A DNA stretch of 64,000 bases from Coriobacteriaceae bacterium (GCA_025993015.1 DAJPFV010000001.1:2108001-2172000); one strand, 5' to 3'. Shown: positions 18,166 to 27,742, numbered from the stretch's first letter. Numbers and translations: made by a program. The notes: generated by a model not told the origin, from the letters alone.

Positions 18166-18687
18166 TTGAGGTCCCAGTACAAAAACATCGCCCGTGTGGT
18201 CAAGCCGCACGGAAGGAAGGGGGAGGTCCTCGCGCAGCCGCTGCGGGGGCTTCCTTCTGTATTGGAGCCGGGTATGCGTGTCGCCTTGACGCCGCCGGCG
18301 CTCAAGCGCGACCGTTTTTGCACGGTCGTGTCCGTCACCGATACGGGCGATGGCGATCTGGTCTCATTTGAGGGCATAGACGACTTGACGGCCGCCGAGG
18401 GCATCACCGGATGCTATGTGCTGGCCAATCGTGACGACTTCGAGCTCGATTCGCTCGACGCCGCCTATACCGACCTCATGGGTCGCGAGGTGGTCGACGA
18501 GCGCTTTGGCTCGCTCGGCACGATTGTCGAGATCATGTCGACGCCCGCCAACGATGTTTGGGTTGTCGAGGGCGATCGGTACGGCGAGGTGCTGATTCCC
18601 GTGATCGAGCAGGTTGTGCTCGATCTTCCCGACACAGGAACAATTTCCGTTCACGTTATGGACGGCTTGATCGATATGGACAAGTAG
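18166..18687 (+). CDS. rimM: Ribosome maturation factor RimM
   Basis: RimM binds S19 and assists maturation of the 30S head. The 173-residue product has the N-terminal barrel motif IARVVKPHGRKGEVLAQPL (about 7-25) and the C-terminal PRC-barrel (LMGREVVDERFGSLGTIVE, EVLIPVIEQVVLDLP). The start is TTG 18166, 4 bp after khpA. trmD follows after 10 bp. Confidence 0.94.
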   Translation: MRSQYKNIARVVKPHGRKGEVLAQPLRGLPSVLEPGMRVALTPPALKRDRFCTVVSVTDTGDGDLVSFEGIDDLTAAEGITGCYVLANRDDFELDSLDAAYTDLMGREVVDERFGSLGTIVEIMSTPANDVWVVEGDRYGEVLIPVIEQVVLDLPDTGTISVHVMDGLIDMDK

Positions 18688-18697
18688 GGAGGACAGC

Positions 18698-19456
18698 ATG
18701 CTGATCGAGACCCTTTCGGTCTTTCCCGAGATGTTTGAGCTCGTCATGTCCACGTCGATTTTGGGCCGCGCCCGCAAGGCCGGCCTTTTTGATTTTAAGG
18801 CGTATAACCTGCGCGATTGGACGCACGACCGCCATCGCACCGTCGATGACGAGCCGTATGGCGGCGGGCAGGGCATGCTCATGAAGGTCGAGCCCATTGC
18901 CGAGGCAATTGAGGCCATCAGCTCCGAGGGTCCCAAGCCCACCGTGGTGTTCTTCACCCCCTGCGGCGAGCCCTTTACGCAGCATGTGGCCGAGCGCCTG
19001 CTCAAAAGCGAGCGCCTGCTGTTTGTGTGCAGCCGTTACGAGGGCGTCGATGAGCGTGCATATGCGTATGCCGATGAGCGTCTGTCGATCGGCGACTACG
19101 TGCTCACGGGCGGCGAGCTGCCCGCTATGGTCGTAGCCGATGCCGTCGTACGGCTCATTCCCGGAGCCTTGGGCGACGAGATGAGCAACGTGGACGAGTC
19201 CTTCTCGACCGCCGAGGACGGTGGCCTGCTCGAGTACGCGCAGTACACCCGCCCCGCCGAGTTTAATGGCGAGGGCGTGCCTCCAGTGCTCGTAAGCGGC
19301 GACCACGCCAAGGTCGATGCCTGGCGTCGCAAAAACGCCATCGAGCGTACCTGTCGTTGGCGTCCCGATCTTATCGAGACGGCGCGGCTCACGCCCGAGG
19401 AGCGCGCGTACGCGCAGGAGATCCTGGACGCTTCGTATTCGCAGAGCGAGGAGTGA
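18698..19456 (+). CDS. trmD: tRNA (guanine-N1)-methyltransferase TrmD
   Basis: TrmD methylates G37 of tRNAs with SAM, preventing +1 frameshifting. The 252-residue product shows the deep-trefoil SPOUT motifs: FFTPCGEPFTQ, LFVCSRYEGVDERAY and SIGDYVLTGGELPAMV, plus PYGGGQGMLMK in the N-terminal half. ATG 18698 follows AGGGAGGAC. Normally rplS comes next in this operon; here lepB follows and rplS is 8 kb away. Confidence 0.96.
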   Translation: MLIETLSVFPEMFELVMSTSILGRARKAGLFDFKAYNLRDWTHDRHRTVDDEPYGGGQGMLMKVEPIAEAIEAISSEGPKPTVVFFTPCGEPFTQHVAERLLKSERLLFVCSRYEGVDERAYAYADERLSIGDYVLTGGELPAMVVADAVVRLIPGALGDEMSNVDESFSTAEDGGLLEYAQYTRPAEFNGEGVPPVLVSGDHAKVDAWRRKNAIERTCRWRPDLIETARLTPEERAYAQEILDASYSQSEE

Positions 19457-19458
19457 GA

Positions 19459-20022
19459 ATGGTTCCATCGCAGCATTCTGCCCTGAGGGGCGCCTTTGAG
19501 TGGATCGTAATCGTTGCGATTGCACTCATCGCCACCTTCGTGATTCGCTCGTTTGTGGTCGAACCCTTTGTGGTGCCTACCGGTTCCATGGAGTCCACGA
19601 TCGAGATCGGAGACCAGATCCTGGCGCAGAAGGTGAGCCTTGAGCTCGGCCAGCCTGTCAAACAGGGCGATATCGTGGTGTTCCACAACCCCGATGCCAC
19701 GTCCGAGCATGACGTGCTGGTAAAGCGCGTCATCGCCACGGCCGGTCAGACGGTCGATCTGCAGGACGGCAAGGTCGTCGTTGACGGCCAGGCGCTCGAT
19801 GAGGACTATACGACTGGCATGAGCTGGCCGCTTTCGGTCCAAGCCCCCGGCGCTCAGGTGAGCTATCCCTACACCGTCCCTGACGACTGTGTGTGGGTGA
19901 TGGGCGACAACCGCGAGAACTCTGCTGACTCCCGCTACTTTGGTCCGGTCGACCGCTCCGACTTGATCGCCGTTGCGCTTGTGCGCTACTGGCCGCTCAA
20001 CCGTATCGGCGCTATCGATTAA
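19459..20022 (+). CDS. lepB: Signal peptidase I
   Basis: Type I signal peptidase that removes signal peptides from exported proteins. The 187-residue product has one N-terminal membrane anchor (WIVIVAIALIATFVIRSFVV, about 14-33), the catalytic serine in PTGSMEST (about residue 41-42), the general-base lysine in LVKRVIATAG (about 89), and the box E motif MGDNRENSADSRYFG. This is the short Gram-positive form with a single anchor. ATG 19459 overlaps no gene and lies 2 bp after trmD. Confidence 0.94.
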   Translation: MVPSQHSALRGAFEWIVIVAIALIATFVIRSFVVEPFVVPTGSMESTIEIGDQILAQKVSLELGQPVKQGDIVVFHNPDATSEHDVLVKRVIATAGQTVDLQDGKVVVDGQALDEDYTTGMSWPLSVQAPGAQVSYPYTVPDDCVWVMGDNRENSADSRYFGPVDRSDLIAVALVRYWPLNRIGAID

Positions 20023-20081
20023 AAACCGCTATAGTACAGTACCTAACCGTGTAATCGTTTCGACGAGGGGATATTAGAGGC

Positions 20082-20993
20082 ATGAACGCTTCATCGCTTT
20101 CCTTCCAAGACATCATCCTGCGCCTCCAGCAGTACTGGGGCGAGCAGGGCTGCGTCATTATGCAGCCCTATGACTCCGAGGTCGGTGCCGGTACCTTCCA
20201 TACCGCGACCACGCTGCGCTCGCTCGGTCCCGCCGAGTGGCGCACCTGCTATGCGCAGCCCTGCCGCCGTCCCGCCGACGGCCGCTATGGCGAGAACCCC
20301 AACCGCATGCAGCACTACTATCAGTTCCAGGTGCTCATCAAGCCCTCGCCGGTCAACGCCCAGGAGCTTTACCTGGGTTCGCTGGCCGCCATTGGCCTGG
20401 ACCCCAACGACCATGACGTCCGCTTTGTCGAGGACGACTGGGAGAGCCCGACGCTCGGCGCCTGGGGCCTTGGCTGGGAGGTCTGGCTCAACGGCATGGA
20501 GGTCACGCAGTTTACGTACTTCCAGCAGGTGGGCGGCATCGAAGTCGACCCCGTGCCCGTCGAGATCACCTATGGCCTGGAGCGTATCGCCATGTACGCC
20601 CAGGGCGTCAACTCGGTCTATGACCTGGTGTGGAGCTACCTGCCCGACGGCACGCCCATGACCTACGGCGACGTGTTCCTGGAGAACGAGCGCGAGTTTA
20701 GTGCTTACAATTTTGAGGTCGCCAACGTCGAGATGATGCGTCAGAAGTTTGACGACTACGAGGCCGAGTGCCACTCCTGCCTGGAGCGCAAGCTGCCGCT
20801 GCCGGCATATGACTGCGTCATGAAGTGCAGCCATGCCTTCAACCTGCTCGATGCCCGCGGTGCGCTGTCCGCAGTCGAGCGTGCCAACTACATCCTGCGC
20901 GTCCGCGCCGTCGCCAAGGCGTGCTGCGAGGCCTATATGGCCGAGGTCGCCGGAATCAACGAGAATGCCGATCAGGAAGGCGAGGTGGCGTAA
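20082..20993 (+). CDS. glyQ: Glycyl-tRNA synthetase alpha subunit
   Basis: Catalytic subunit of the bacterial heterotetrameric GlyRS, which forms glycyl-adenylate and charges tRNA-Gly. The 303-residue product begins with [19 protein letters not shown] and carries the class II motifs [17 protein letters not shown] and [11 protein letters not shown]. The start ATG 20082 follows GAGGGGATATTAGAGGC. A TATAGT hexamer at 20030-20035 may be its -10, but no clear -35 is seen. glyS follows 3 bp downstream. Confidence 0.97.
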   Translation: MNASSLSFQDIILRLQQYWGEQGCVIMQPYDSEVGAGTFHTATTLRSLGPAEWRTCYAQPCRRPADGRYGENPNRMQHYYQFQVLIKPSPVNAQELYLGSLAAIGLDPNDHDVRFVEDDWESPTLGAWGLGWEVWLNGMEVTQFTYFQQVGGIEVDPVPVEITYGLERIAMYAQGVNSVYDLVWSYLPDGTPMTYGDVFLENEREFSAYNFEVANVEMMRQKFDDYEAECHSCLERKLPLPAYDCVMKCSHAFNLLDARGALSAVERANYILRVRAVAKACCEAYMAEVAGINENADQEGEVA

Positions 20994-20996
20994 GCC

Positions 20997-23093
20997 ATGG
21001 CAGACGCTAAGGATTTCCTGTTTGAGATCGGTACGGAGGAAATGCCCTCTGCACCGCTGAACAATGCCGTCAAGCAGCTTGGCACTATGATTGCCAAGGG
21101 TCTCGATGAGGCCGGTCTGGCCCACGGCGAGGTCCGCGTGATCTCGAGCCCGCGTCGCCTGGCTGCGCTCGTTGCCGACGTCGCCACCGCGACCGATGAG
21201 GTTCACGAGGTCAAGCGTGGCCCCGCGGCCAACATCGCCTTTGATGCCGACGGTAACGCTACCAAGGCCGCCCAGGGCTTCGCCCGCAAGTGCGGTGTGG
21301 CTGCCGAGGATCTGGTCCGTCGCGAGGACGCCGACGGCCGTGAGTACGTCTTTGCCGAGAAGAACATTCCTTCCGCCCCGGCCACCCCGATCCTGACGGC
21401 CCTGTGCGAGAAGACCATCGCCGGCCTGCAATGGCCCAACTACCGCTCTCAGCGCTGGGGCCACGAGCACGCCACGTTTGTACGTCCGGTCCGCTGGATC
21501 TGCTGCCTTTTGGGCGAGGACGTCGTGCCCGTGTCGTTTGCCGACGTGACGAGCGGCAACACCACGCGCGGCCATCGCGTCCTGGGCCCCGGTGACCATG
21601 TGGTCGCCAGCCCCGCTGTTTACGAGCAGGTGCTCGAGGACGCCGGCGTGCTCTCTGCCGAGCGCCGTCGCGAGGCCATCCTTGCCGGAATCGCCGAGGT
21701 CGAGGCTGCGCGCCCTGGCTGCCACGTCGATACGCCCAAGAAGGTCTTCGAGGAGGTCATCAACCTCTGCGAGTGGCCGACGGTGCTCGTCGGTACCTTC
21801 GATGAGGAGTTCCTCAAGGTCCCGCACGAGATCATCTGCGAGTCTATGCTCACCAACCAGCGCTACTTCCCGATTTATGACGGCGAGGGCAAGCTGACGC
21901 GTGAGTTCGTGATTGTCTCCAACAGCAAGCCCGAGAACGCCGAGCGCGTGATCGACGGCAACGAGCGCGTTGTGCGCGCCCGCCTGGATGACGCCAAGTT
22001 CTTCTACGAGGAGGATCTGAAGATCTCCCTCGACGAGTTCCGCGAGCGTCTGGCCAAGGTCGCCTTCCAGGAGAAGCTCGGCAGCGTGCTCGCCAAGTCC
22101 GAGCGTATTGAGCAGCTCGCGCTCGCTATTGCCCGCGAGGCTCACCTGGGTGCCCACCTGGCCGCCGATGCCGGCCGCGCCGCTCACCTGTGCAAGGCCG
22201 ACCTGGTGTCCAACGCCGTCGTCGAGTTCACGAGCCAGCAGGGCGTGATGGGCGGTTACTACGCCATCGCGATGGGGGAGAACGACGAGGTCGCCCACGC
22301 CATTCGCGATCACTATCGTCCCCGCTTCGCCGGCGACGAGCTGCCCGAGGGTACCGCTGGCTGCATCGTGGCCTGCGCCGACAAGCTCGATACCATTGCC
22401 GGTATTTTTGCCATCGGCGAGCCCCCGACCGGCTCTTCCGACCCGTACGCGCTGCGTCGTGCCGCCATCGGCATCATCAACATCCTGCGCGACCGTCTGC
22501 CGATCGACCCCACGTCGCTCATCGACTTTGCGCTCGAGCTCTATAGCGAGCAGGGCATTGAGTTTGACGCCGCCGAGGTCGCCCAGCAGGTCCGTGACTT
22601 CTTCCACGGCCGTCTGGTGAGCATGGCTCGCGATGAGAAGATCCCGGCCGACACCGTTGCCGCCGTTTCCGCGGTGCACATCATTGCCCCGTCGGTCTTC
22701 TTCGCCCGCTGCGCCGCCCTCGACGAGGCCCGCAAGAACGACGCCGAGACCTTCGACAACCTGGCGACTGCCTACGCCCGCGCCGCGCATATCTCCAAGC
22801 CCGAGCTGGGCGTGGAGTACGACCGCGCCCTGATGGGCGAGGTCGAGCTTGCGCTTGCCGACGCCTCCGAGGCCGCTCAGACCGCCGTCGACGCCGCCCT
22901 TGCTGCCGAGGATTACCCTGCCGCGTTTGCCGCTCTGGCCGCCCTGCGCGCGCCCATCGATCGTTTCTTCGACGAGGTTATGGTCATGGACAAGGACGAG
23001 CAGCTCCGCGATAATCGCCTTAAGCTGCTCAACCGCTTCGAGGCCGTTTTCTCCGGCATCGCCAACATTGGTGAGCTTGCCCGCAAAAAGTAA
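20997..23093 (+). CDS. glyS: Glycyl-tRNA synthetase beta subunit
   Basis: Beta subunit of GlyRS, providing tRNA recognition. The 698-residue product opens DFLFEIGTEEMPSAPL and includes QRWGHEHATFVRPVRW, the HD-like segment and the C-terminal DALR-type anticodon-binding helices ending in MDKDEQLRDNRLKLLNR and FSGIANIGELA. Length is normal. It is translationally linked to glyQ (3 bp gap). Confidence 0.97.
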   Translation: MADAKDFLFEIGTEEMPSAPLNNAVKQLGTMIAKGLDEAGLAHGEVRVISSPRRLAALVADVATATDEVHEVKRGPAANIAFDADGNATKAAQGFARKCGVAAEDLVRREDADGREYVFAEKNIPSAPATPILTALCEKTIAGLQWPNYRSQRWGHEHATFVRPVRWICCLLGEDVVPVSFADVTSGNTTRGHRVLGPGDHVVASPAVYEQVLEDAGVLSAERRREAILAGIAEVEAARPGCHVDTPKKVFEEVINLCEWPTVLVGTFDEEFLKVPHEIICESMLTNQRYFPIYDGEGKLTREFVIVSNSKPENAERVIDGNERVVRARLDDAKFFYEEDLKISLDEFRERLAKVAFQEKLGSVLAKSERIEQLALAIAREAHLGAHLAADAGRAAHLCKADLVSNAVVEFTSQQGVMGGYYAIAMGENDEVAHAIRDHYRPRFAGDELPEGTAGCIVACADKLDTIAGIFAIGEPPTGSSDPYALRRAAIGIINILRDRLPIDPTSLIDFALELYSEQGIEFDAAEVAQQVRDFFHGRLVSMARDEKIPADTVAAVSAVHIIAPSVFFARCAALDEARKNDAETFDNLATAYARAAHISKPELGVEYDRALMGEVELALADASEAAQTAVDAALAAEDYPAAFAALAALRAPIDRFFDEVMVMDKDEQLRDNRLKLLNRFEAVFSGIANIGELARKK

Positions 23094-23127
23094 GCTAGCC
23101 TGCGCATAAGCGCAAAAGGAGCCCCGC

Positions 23128-24003
23128 ATGGATTGCCCGGTCACCGCTCGTCCCACCGTTATCGTTATCTCCGACTCGCTCGGTGATACCGCTTGTGAGG
23201 TGGTGCTTGCGGCCTCCGGGCAATTTGATGAAGGGGCTTTTCGTGTTTTACGTCTGTCTAAGGTGACCTCGGTGGAGCAGGTCAAGTCGTTTGTGGGCCC
23301 GCGAGTCGATGCCGACCATCGCGATATCGCCGTGTTCCATACCATCGTCGATCCGGCGCTTCGTGCTCGCGTGCTCGACTACTTGGGCATGCTGCACATT
23401 CGCTCGGTCGACCTGATCGGCCCGACGCTTGCCGTGCTGTCGTCGCTCATCGGTGTGCCTCCCAAGGGCGTTGCGGGTGTGATTCACAAGACCGACGATC
23501 GCTATTTCCATCGTATCGAGGCTATGGAGTATTTCGTTGAGCACGATGACGGGCGCGGCTGCGATGATCTGTCGGATGCCGATATCGTGCTGCTGGGTGT
23601 ATCCCGCACGTCCAAGACGCCGCTGTCGATGTATTTGGCCTATCAGGGCTACAAGGTCGCCAACGTTCCGTTGGCACACGGTATGGAGCCGCCCAAGTCG
23701 ATTTACGAGGTCGATCCGTTGCGGTTGTTCGGTCTGATTTCGACCGTCGATGTGATTTCCGAGATTCGCGATAGCCGCCTGGGCGACGACTATGCCCGCG
23801 CCGTCGCCGGCTCTTATGCCGAGCCCGAGAGCGTGCGCGGCGAGCTCGAGGAGGCTCGTGCCCTCATGAAACGTCTGGGTTGCTTTGTGGTGCGCACCGA
23901 CGGCAAGGCGATCGAGGAGAGTGCTTCCGAAATCATCGCTCACCTCGAGGAGATTCAAGAGGCAAGAGCCCGCCGTGCCGCCCGCCGCGCCCAACAAAAG
24001 TAG
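23128..24003 (+). CDS. PPDK regulatory protein (bifunctional kinase/pyrophosphorylase, DUF299)
   Basis: Members of this family switch pyruvate phosphate dikinase or PEP synthase off by ADP-dependent phosphorylation of an active-site threonine and back on by Pi-dependent dephosphorylation. The 291-residue product has VIVISDSLGDTACEVV at the start and the P-loop-like motif GVSRTSKTPLSMYLAYQG (about 157-174). ppdK lies just downstream, which points to PPDK as the target. The last codon and stop lie inside the left arm of the 33-bp inverted repeat. The C-terminus is basic and Arg/Ala-rich. Confidence 0.93.
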   Translation: MDCPVTARPTVIVISDSLGDTACEVVLAASGQFDEGAFRVLRLSKVTSVEQVKSFVGPRVDADHRDIAVFHTIVDPALRARVLDYLGMLHIRSVDLIGPTLAVLSSLIGVPPKGVAGVIHKTDDRYFHRIEAMEYFVEHDDGRGCDDLSDADIVLLGVSRTSKTPLSMYLAYQGYKVANVPLAHGMEPPKSIYEVDPLRLFGLISTVDVISEIRDSRLGDDYARAVAGSYAEPESVRGELEEARALMKRLGCFVVRTDGKAIEESASEIIAHLEEIQEARARRAARRAQQK

Positions 24004-24109
24004 CTAATTTGGGACGGGGCTTTTTTAGCTACCCCGGCTGAGGTCGCGAGCTCTTTGGCCGATTGCCTGCGGGGGCAGCTAAAAAAGCCCCGTCCCAAAT
24101 TAGCTACTT
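23998..24109. repeat. 33-bp perfect inverted repeat (possible bidirectional terminator or mobile repeat)
   Basis: The arms 23998-24030 and 24077-24109 are perfect reverse complements, each containing GGGACGGGGCTTTTTTAGCT (left-arm sense), around a 46-base centre that itself starts CCCC and ends GGGG. The left arm overlaps the stop codon of the upstream gene. A part match (GGGGCTTTTTTAACTACCC) follows rsfS at 15998. The stem would be far longer than an ordinary terminator. Confidence 0.8.
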
Positions 24110-24347
24110 ATGATAAAGCGATTTAGCAGTATTTCTTGCATCTGACCTGCAATTACACTGTAGTGGTATCTTCATAAGGTAACCACCTTTACCTACCGTT
24201 TACCGCTAGTTTTAGCACGTTTACCAAACCGCGTATCCTCTGCTCAAGCCCGTTCAAATCCCGCCGTATAGTTCCCTCACGGCCCGCATCCGGCGGGTCG
24301 ATTCGTCACCACGGTCGCGCGCGAGAGCGCGTGGAAGGGGAAGTATC
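24110..24347. other. ppdK upstream region
   Basis: No gene is seen in these 238 bases. The left half is AT-richer than its surroundings, as expected for a promoter, but I could not fix a convincing -35/-10 pair. Near the start codon there is a small hairpin, CCACGGTCGCGCG with CGAGAGCGCGTGG, and further up CCCGCC/GGCGGG can pair, so the ppdK leader is probably structured. Confidence 0.4.
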
Positions 24348-27098
24348 GTGAGCGATTGCAAGAGGGTTTACCGTTTTGGAACCGATGCCCAGGGCACATG
24401 TGTCACCGAGGGCGATAAGTCCATGAACTTCGTGCTTGGCGGCAAAGGCGCTAACCTTGCCGAGATGAGTCGTATCGGCCTGCCGGTTCCCGGTGGCTTT
24501 ACCATTACCTGCCAGACCTGCGTTGAGTACTCCGGTGCCGGCAACGTGTGGCCCGTGGGTGCGCTCGACGAGATCGTTGCTGCCGAGGCCGACCTCGAGG
24601 CCCGTTGCGGCAAGAAGCTCGGCGACGCTCGTGACCCGCTGCTCGTCTCGGTGCGCTCGGGCGCTCCGTTCTCCATGCCCGGCATGATGGACACGGTCCT
24701 CAACCTGGGCCTCAACGACGATTCCGTTCAGGGCCTTATCGCCCAGACGCAAAACCCGCGCTTTGCCTGGGATAGCTATCGTCGCTTTATCCAGATGTTC
24801 TCCAACGTCGTCATGGGTGTCGATGCCGACTTGTTCGAGAATGCCCTGACCCAGGCTCGCCTGGTCGCCGGCGTTCGCGTCGATTCTGAGCTTTCGGCCG
24901 AGGACCTGCAGGAGCTCGTCGAGACGTTCAAGGGCATTTTCTCCGACAACGTCGAGGCCGCTCTGTACCCCGAGCTCGAGGTCGCTGACGGCAAGCCCGT
25001 CTTCCCGCACGATCCGGAGCTCCAGCTGCGCCTTGCCATCCAGGCCGTCTTTGGCAGCTGGATGAACGAGCGCGCCTGCATCTACCGCAAGCAGCACGGC
25101 ATTTCCGACGACCTTGGCACCGCCGTCAACGTTCAGGCTATGGCCTTTGGCAATAAGGGCGAGACCTCGGCGACCGGCGTCGCCTTTACGCGCAACCCGG
25201 CCGACGGCACCAAGGAGTTCTACGGTGACTTTCTGGTCAACGCCCAGGGCGAGGACGTCGTTGCCGGCATCCGCAACACCGAGCCCATCGCCGACCTCAA
25301 GACCACTCCGGGCCTCGAGTCCGCAGGTGAGGAGCTTGAACGTGTCTTCCTGACGCTCGAGGATCACTACCGCGACATGTGCGACATCGAGTTCACCATC
25401 GAGCAGGGTAAGCTCTGGATGCTCCAGACCCGCGTGGGCAAGCGTACCGCAACCGCCGCTCTGCGCATTGCTATTGAGATGGTCGAGGAAGGCCTCATTA
25501 CCCGTGAGGAGGCCGTGAGCCGCATCGATCCCGCGCAGCTCGACCAGCTCCTGCACCCGCAGTTCGATTCCTCCAAGAAGTACGAGGCGCTCGCATGCGG
25601 CCTTAACGCCAGTCCCGGTGCCGCCGTGGGCGAGGTCGTGTTCTCGAGCGATGACGCCGTTGCGCGTTCTGCCGAGGGCCATAAGGTCATTCTGGTCCGC
25701 TGGGAGACCAACCCCGATGACCTGAAGAGTATGGTCGCCGCCGAGGGTATCTTGACGAGCCATGGTGGCAAGACGAGCCACGCCGCCGTTATTGCCCGTG
25801 GCATGGGTACCCCCTGCGTCTGCGGCGTCGAACGCTTCCATATCGACGCCGCCGAGAAGGTCGTGCGTATCGAGGGCAGCGATCGCGTGCTGCACGAGGG
25901 CGACATCATCTCCATCGACGGCACCCAGGGTATCGTTGTCGATGGCGCTGTCGATTTGGTCTCCGCCGAGCTCACCGGCGACCTGGACACCCTCCTGTCC
26001 TGGGCTGATGAGATCCGCCTGGACGAGACCGACGGTCACGCCAACCACGTGCGCGTCAACGCCGACAACCCCGAGGATGCCGAGCTCGCGCTTGAGTTTG
26101 GCGCCGAGGCCATCGGTCTGTGCCGTACCGAGCACATGTTCCTGGGCGATCGCAAGAACATTATCCAGAGCTTCATCCTGTCCGACGACGAGGCTGTGAA
26201 GCAGCAGGCCCTGGCCGATCTGCTCAAGGTTCAGACTGAGGACTTCCTGTCCATGTTCAAGACCATGTCTGGTCGTGAGGTGGTCGTTCGCCTGCTCGAT
26301 CCGCCGCTTCATGAGTTCCTGGATAATCCTCGCGAGCTCGAGGTCGCCATCACCAAGAAGGAAGCCGCCGGTGCCAGCGAGGAAGAGCTTGCCGCCCTGC
26401 GTGCCCGCCTGCGCCGTATCGACGGCATGGTCGAGTCCAACCCGATGCTCGGCCTGCGCGGCGTGCGTCTGTCCGTCGTCTTCGGTGACCTGCCGCTCAT
26501 GCAGGTCCGTGCCGTGGCAACGGCTGCCGCCCGCCTTATCAAGGAAGGCGTCGACCCGCGTCCCGAGATTATGGTCCCGCTCGTTTCCATTACGGCCGAG
26601 CACGTTCAGACCCGCGAGGTCATAGAGCGCGTGATCGCCGAGGTCTCCGCCGAGGAGGGCGTCGAGCTCAACATTCCAGTGGGCACGATGCTCGAGCTGC
26701 CGCGCGCCTGCATGGTCGCTGACGAGATTGCACAGCACGCCGACTTCTTCTGCTTTGGCACCAACGACCTCACGCAGACGACTTTCGGTTTCTCGCGTGA
26801 CGACGCCGAGGCCAAGTTCATTCCGCTGTACATGCACAAGAAGATCTTGAAGGATAACCCCTTCGAGACCATCGACTCGGCGGTGCTGGAGCTCGTGCGC
26901 ATGGCCGTCGAGAAGGGCCGTGCCACCAACCCCGGCATGCACTTTGGCGTGTGCGGTGAGCACGGCGGCGACCCTAAGTCCATCAAGGCCCTGTTTAACG
27001 CGGCCGACGTGGACTATGTGTCCTGCTCGCCCTATCGCGTGCCCCTCGCGCGCCTGGCTGCCGCTCAGGCCAAGCTCGAGGCGAAGCGCTCCGCGTAA
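24348..27098 (+). CDS. ppdK: Pyruvate, phosphate dikinase
   Basis: PPDK interconverts pyruvate, ATP and Pi with PEP, AMP and PPi; in anaerobes it often works in glycolysis as a PPi-linked pyruvate kinase. The 916-residue product has the ATP-grasp domain (RSGAPFSMPGMMDTVLNLG near 104), the swivelling domain with the phospho-histidine in TSHGGKTSHAAVIARG (about 470), and the PEP/pyruvate barrel (LCRTEHMFLG, CFGTNDLTQTTFGFSRDD, GVCGEHGGDP). The threonine next to the histidine is the regulated residue in the family. The start is GTG 24348 after GGAAGGGGAAG. Its regulator is encoded immediately upstream. Confidence 0.97.
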   Translation: MSDCKRVYRFGTDAQGTCVTEGDKSMNFVLGGKGANLAEMSRIGLPVPGGFTITCQTCVEYSGAGNVWPVGALDEIVAAEADLEARCGKKLGDARDPLLVSVRSGAPFSMPGMMDTVLNLGLNDDSVQGLIAQTQNPRFAWDSYRRFIQMFSNVVMGVDADLFENALTQARLVAGVRVDSELSAEDLQELVETFKGIFSDNVEAALYPELEVADGKPVFPHDPELQLRLAIQAVFGSWMNERACIYRKQHGISDDLGTAVNVQAMAFGNKGETSATGVAFTRNPADGTKEFYGDFLVNAQGEDVVAGIRNTEPIADLKTTPGLESAGEELERVFLTLEDHYRDMCDIEFTIEQGKLWMLQTRVGKRTATAALRIAIEMVEEGLITREEAVSRIDPAQLDQLLHPQFDSSKKYEALACGLNASPGAAVGEVVFSSDDAVARSAEGHKVILVRWETNPDDLKSMVAAEGILTSHGGKTSHAAVIARGMGTPCVCGVERFHIDAAEKVVRIEGSDRVLHEGDIISIDGTQGIVVDGAVDLVSAELTGDLDTLLSWADEIRLDETDGHANHVRVNADNPEDAELALEFGAEAIGLCRTEHMFLGDRKNIIQSFILSDDEAVKQQALADLLKVQTEDFLSMFKTMSGREVVVRLLDPPLHEFLDNPRELEVAITKKEAAGASEEELAALRARLRRIDGMVESNPMLGLRGVRLSVVFGDLPLMQVRAVATAAARLIKEGVDPRPEIMVPLVSITAEHVQTREVIERVIAEVSAEEGVELNIPVGTMLELPRACMVADEIAQHADFFCFGTNDLTQTTFGFSRDDAEAKFIPLYMHKKILKDNPFETIDSAVLELVRMAVEKGRATNPGMHFGVCGEHGGDPKSIKALFNAADVDYVSCSPYRVPLARLAAAQAKLEAKRSA

Positions 27099-27136
27099 CG
27101 TTTTGGGTTTAGACGCCTAGCGTAGCCCCCTTCATG

Positions 27137-27164
27137 CCGCCCGTCTCATTCGTGAGGCGGGCGG
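27137..27164 (+). terminator. ppdK terminator
   Basis: CCGCCCGTCTCA pairs with TGAGGCGGGCGG around TTCG (one G-U pair). The immediate tail is TTATC, with T-rich sequence 15 bases further on. Confidence 0.65.
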
Positions 27165-27210
27165 TTATCATGTGCGGGTTTTGTCTTTTTGTCTGCGTAA
27201 AAAATTGTTC

Positions 27211-27238
27211 TTGCAGCAGAAACCCGCGCGTGTATACT
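27211..27238 (+). promoter_or_regulatory. rplS promoter
   Basis: TTGCAG at 27211-27216 and TATACT at 27233-27238 with a 16-bp spacer, about 70 bp before the rplS start. Confidence 0.65.
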
Positions 27239-27307
27239 CGAATACGTTTGTTCAACTACGTGCCGGCCAAGGTGGTACGGCACCTCTAGAAGAGTAAGGA
27301 ATTGCAC

Positions 27308-27649
27308 ATGGATTACATCCGCGCAATCGAGCGTCAGCAGATCCGCGAGGACATTCCTCAGGTTCGCGTCGCCGACAACGTCAAGGTTCACTACCGCATT
27401 AAGGAAGGCGACCGCGAGCGCATCCAGGTCTTCCAGGGCGACGTCATCCGCATGGCCGGCGCCGGTGCCCGCGAGACCTTCACCGTCCGCAAGATGTCCT
27501 TCGGTGTCGGTGTTGAGCGTACCTTCCCGCTTCACAGCCCCAAGATCGCCAAGCTCGAGGTCGTTCGTCACGGTCGCGTCCGTCGCGCCAAGCTGTACTA
27601 CCTCCGCGACAAGGTGGGCAAGGCTGCTCGCATCCCCGAGAAGCGCTAA
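27308..27649 (+). CDS. rplS: 50S ribosomal protein L19
   Basis: L19 lies at the subunit interface near the factor-binding site. The 113-residue product reads [18 protein letters not shown] and contains [19 protein letters not shown] and the basic C-terminus [21 protein letters not shown] 27308 is preferred to TTG 27302 because AAGGAA is at the right distance from it. The gene is detached from trmD, its usual neighbour, and has its own promoter and terminator. Confidence 0.96.
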   Translation: MDYIRAIERQQIREDIPQVRVADNVKVHYRIKEGDRERIQVFQGDVIRMAGAGARETFTVRKMSFGVGVERTFPLHSPKIAKLEVVRHGRVRRAKLYYLRDKVGKAARIPEKR

Positions 27650-27683
27650 GAAGATCGCAGCGTCTGTCCACTCGTTTGGACAC

Positions 27684-27712
27684 AAGGGCCACCTTCGGGT
27701 GGCCCTTCTTTT
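27684..27712 (+). terminator. rplS terminator
   Basis: AAGGGCCACC and GGTGGCCCTT form a 10-bp perfect stem closed by TTCG, followed by CTTTTTA. Confidence 0.88.
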
Positions 27713-27742
27713 TATCTGATTTGCATGCAAGGAGGGCCTGGT

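Noticed and set aside
20091..23345. Very long open frame on the minus strand opposite glyQ-glyS
   Set aside because: It is a by-product of G/C-rich codon bias; the plus strand encodes two clearly recognisable GlyRS subunits, and the antisense product has no known motif.
24250..24275. GTTCAAATCCCGCC resembles a tRNA T-arm
   Set aside because: The flanking bases cannot form the T-stem, and no acceptor, D or anticodon arm is present around it.
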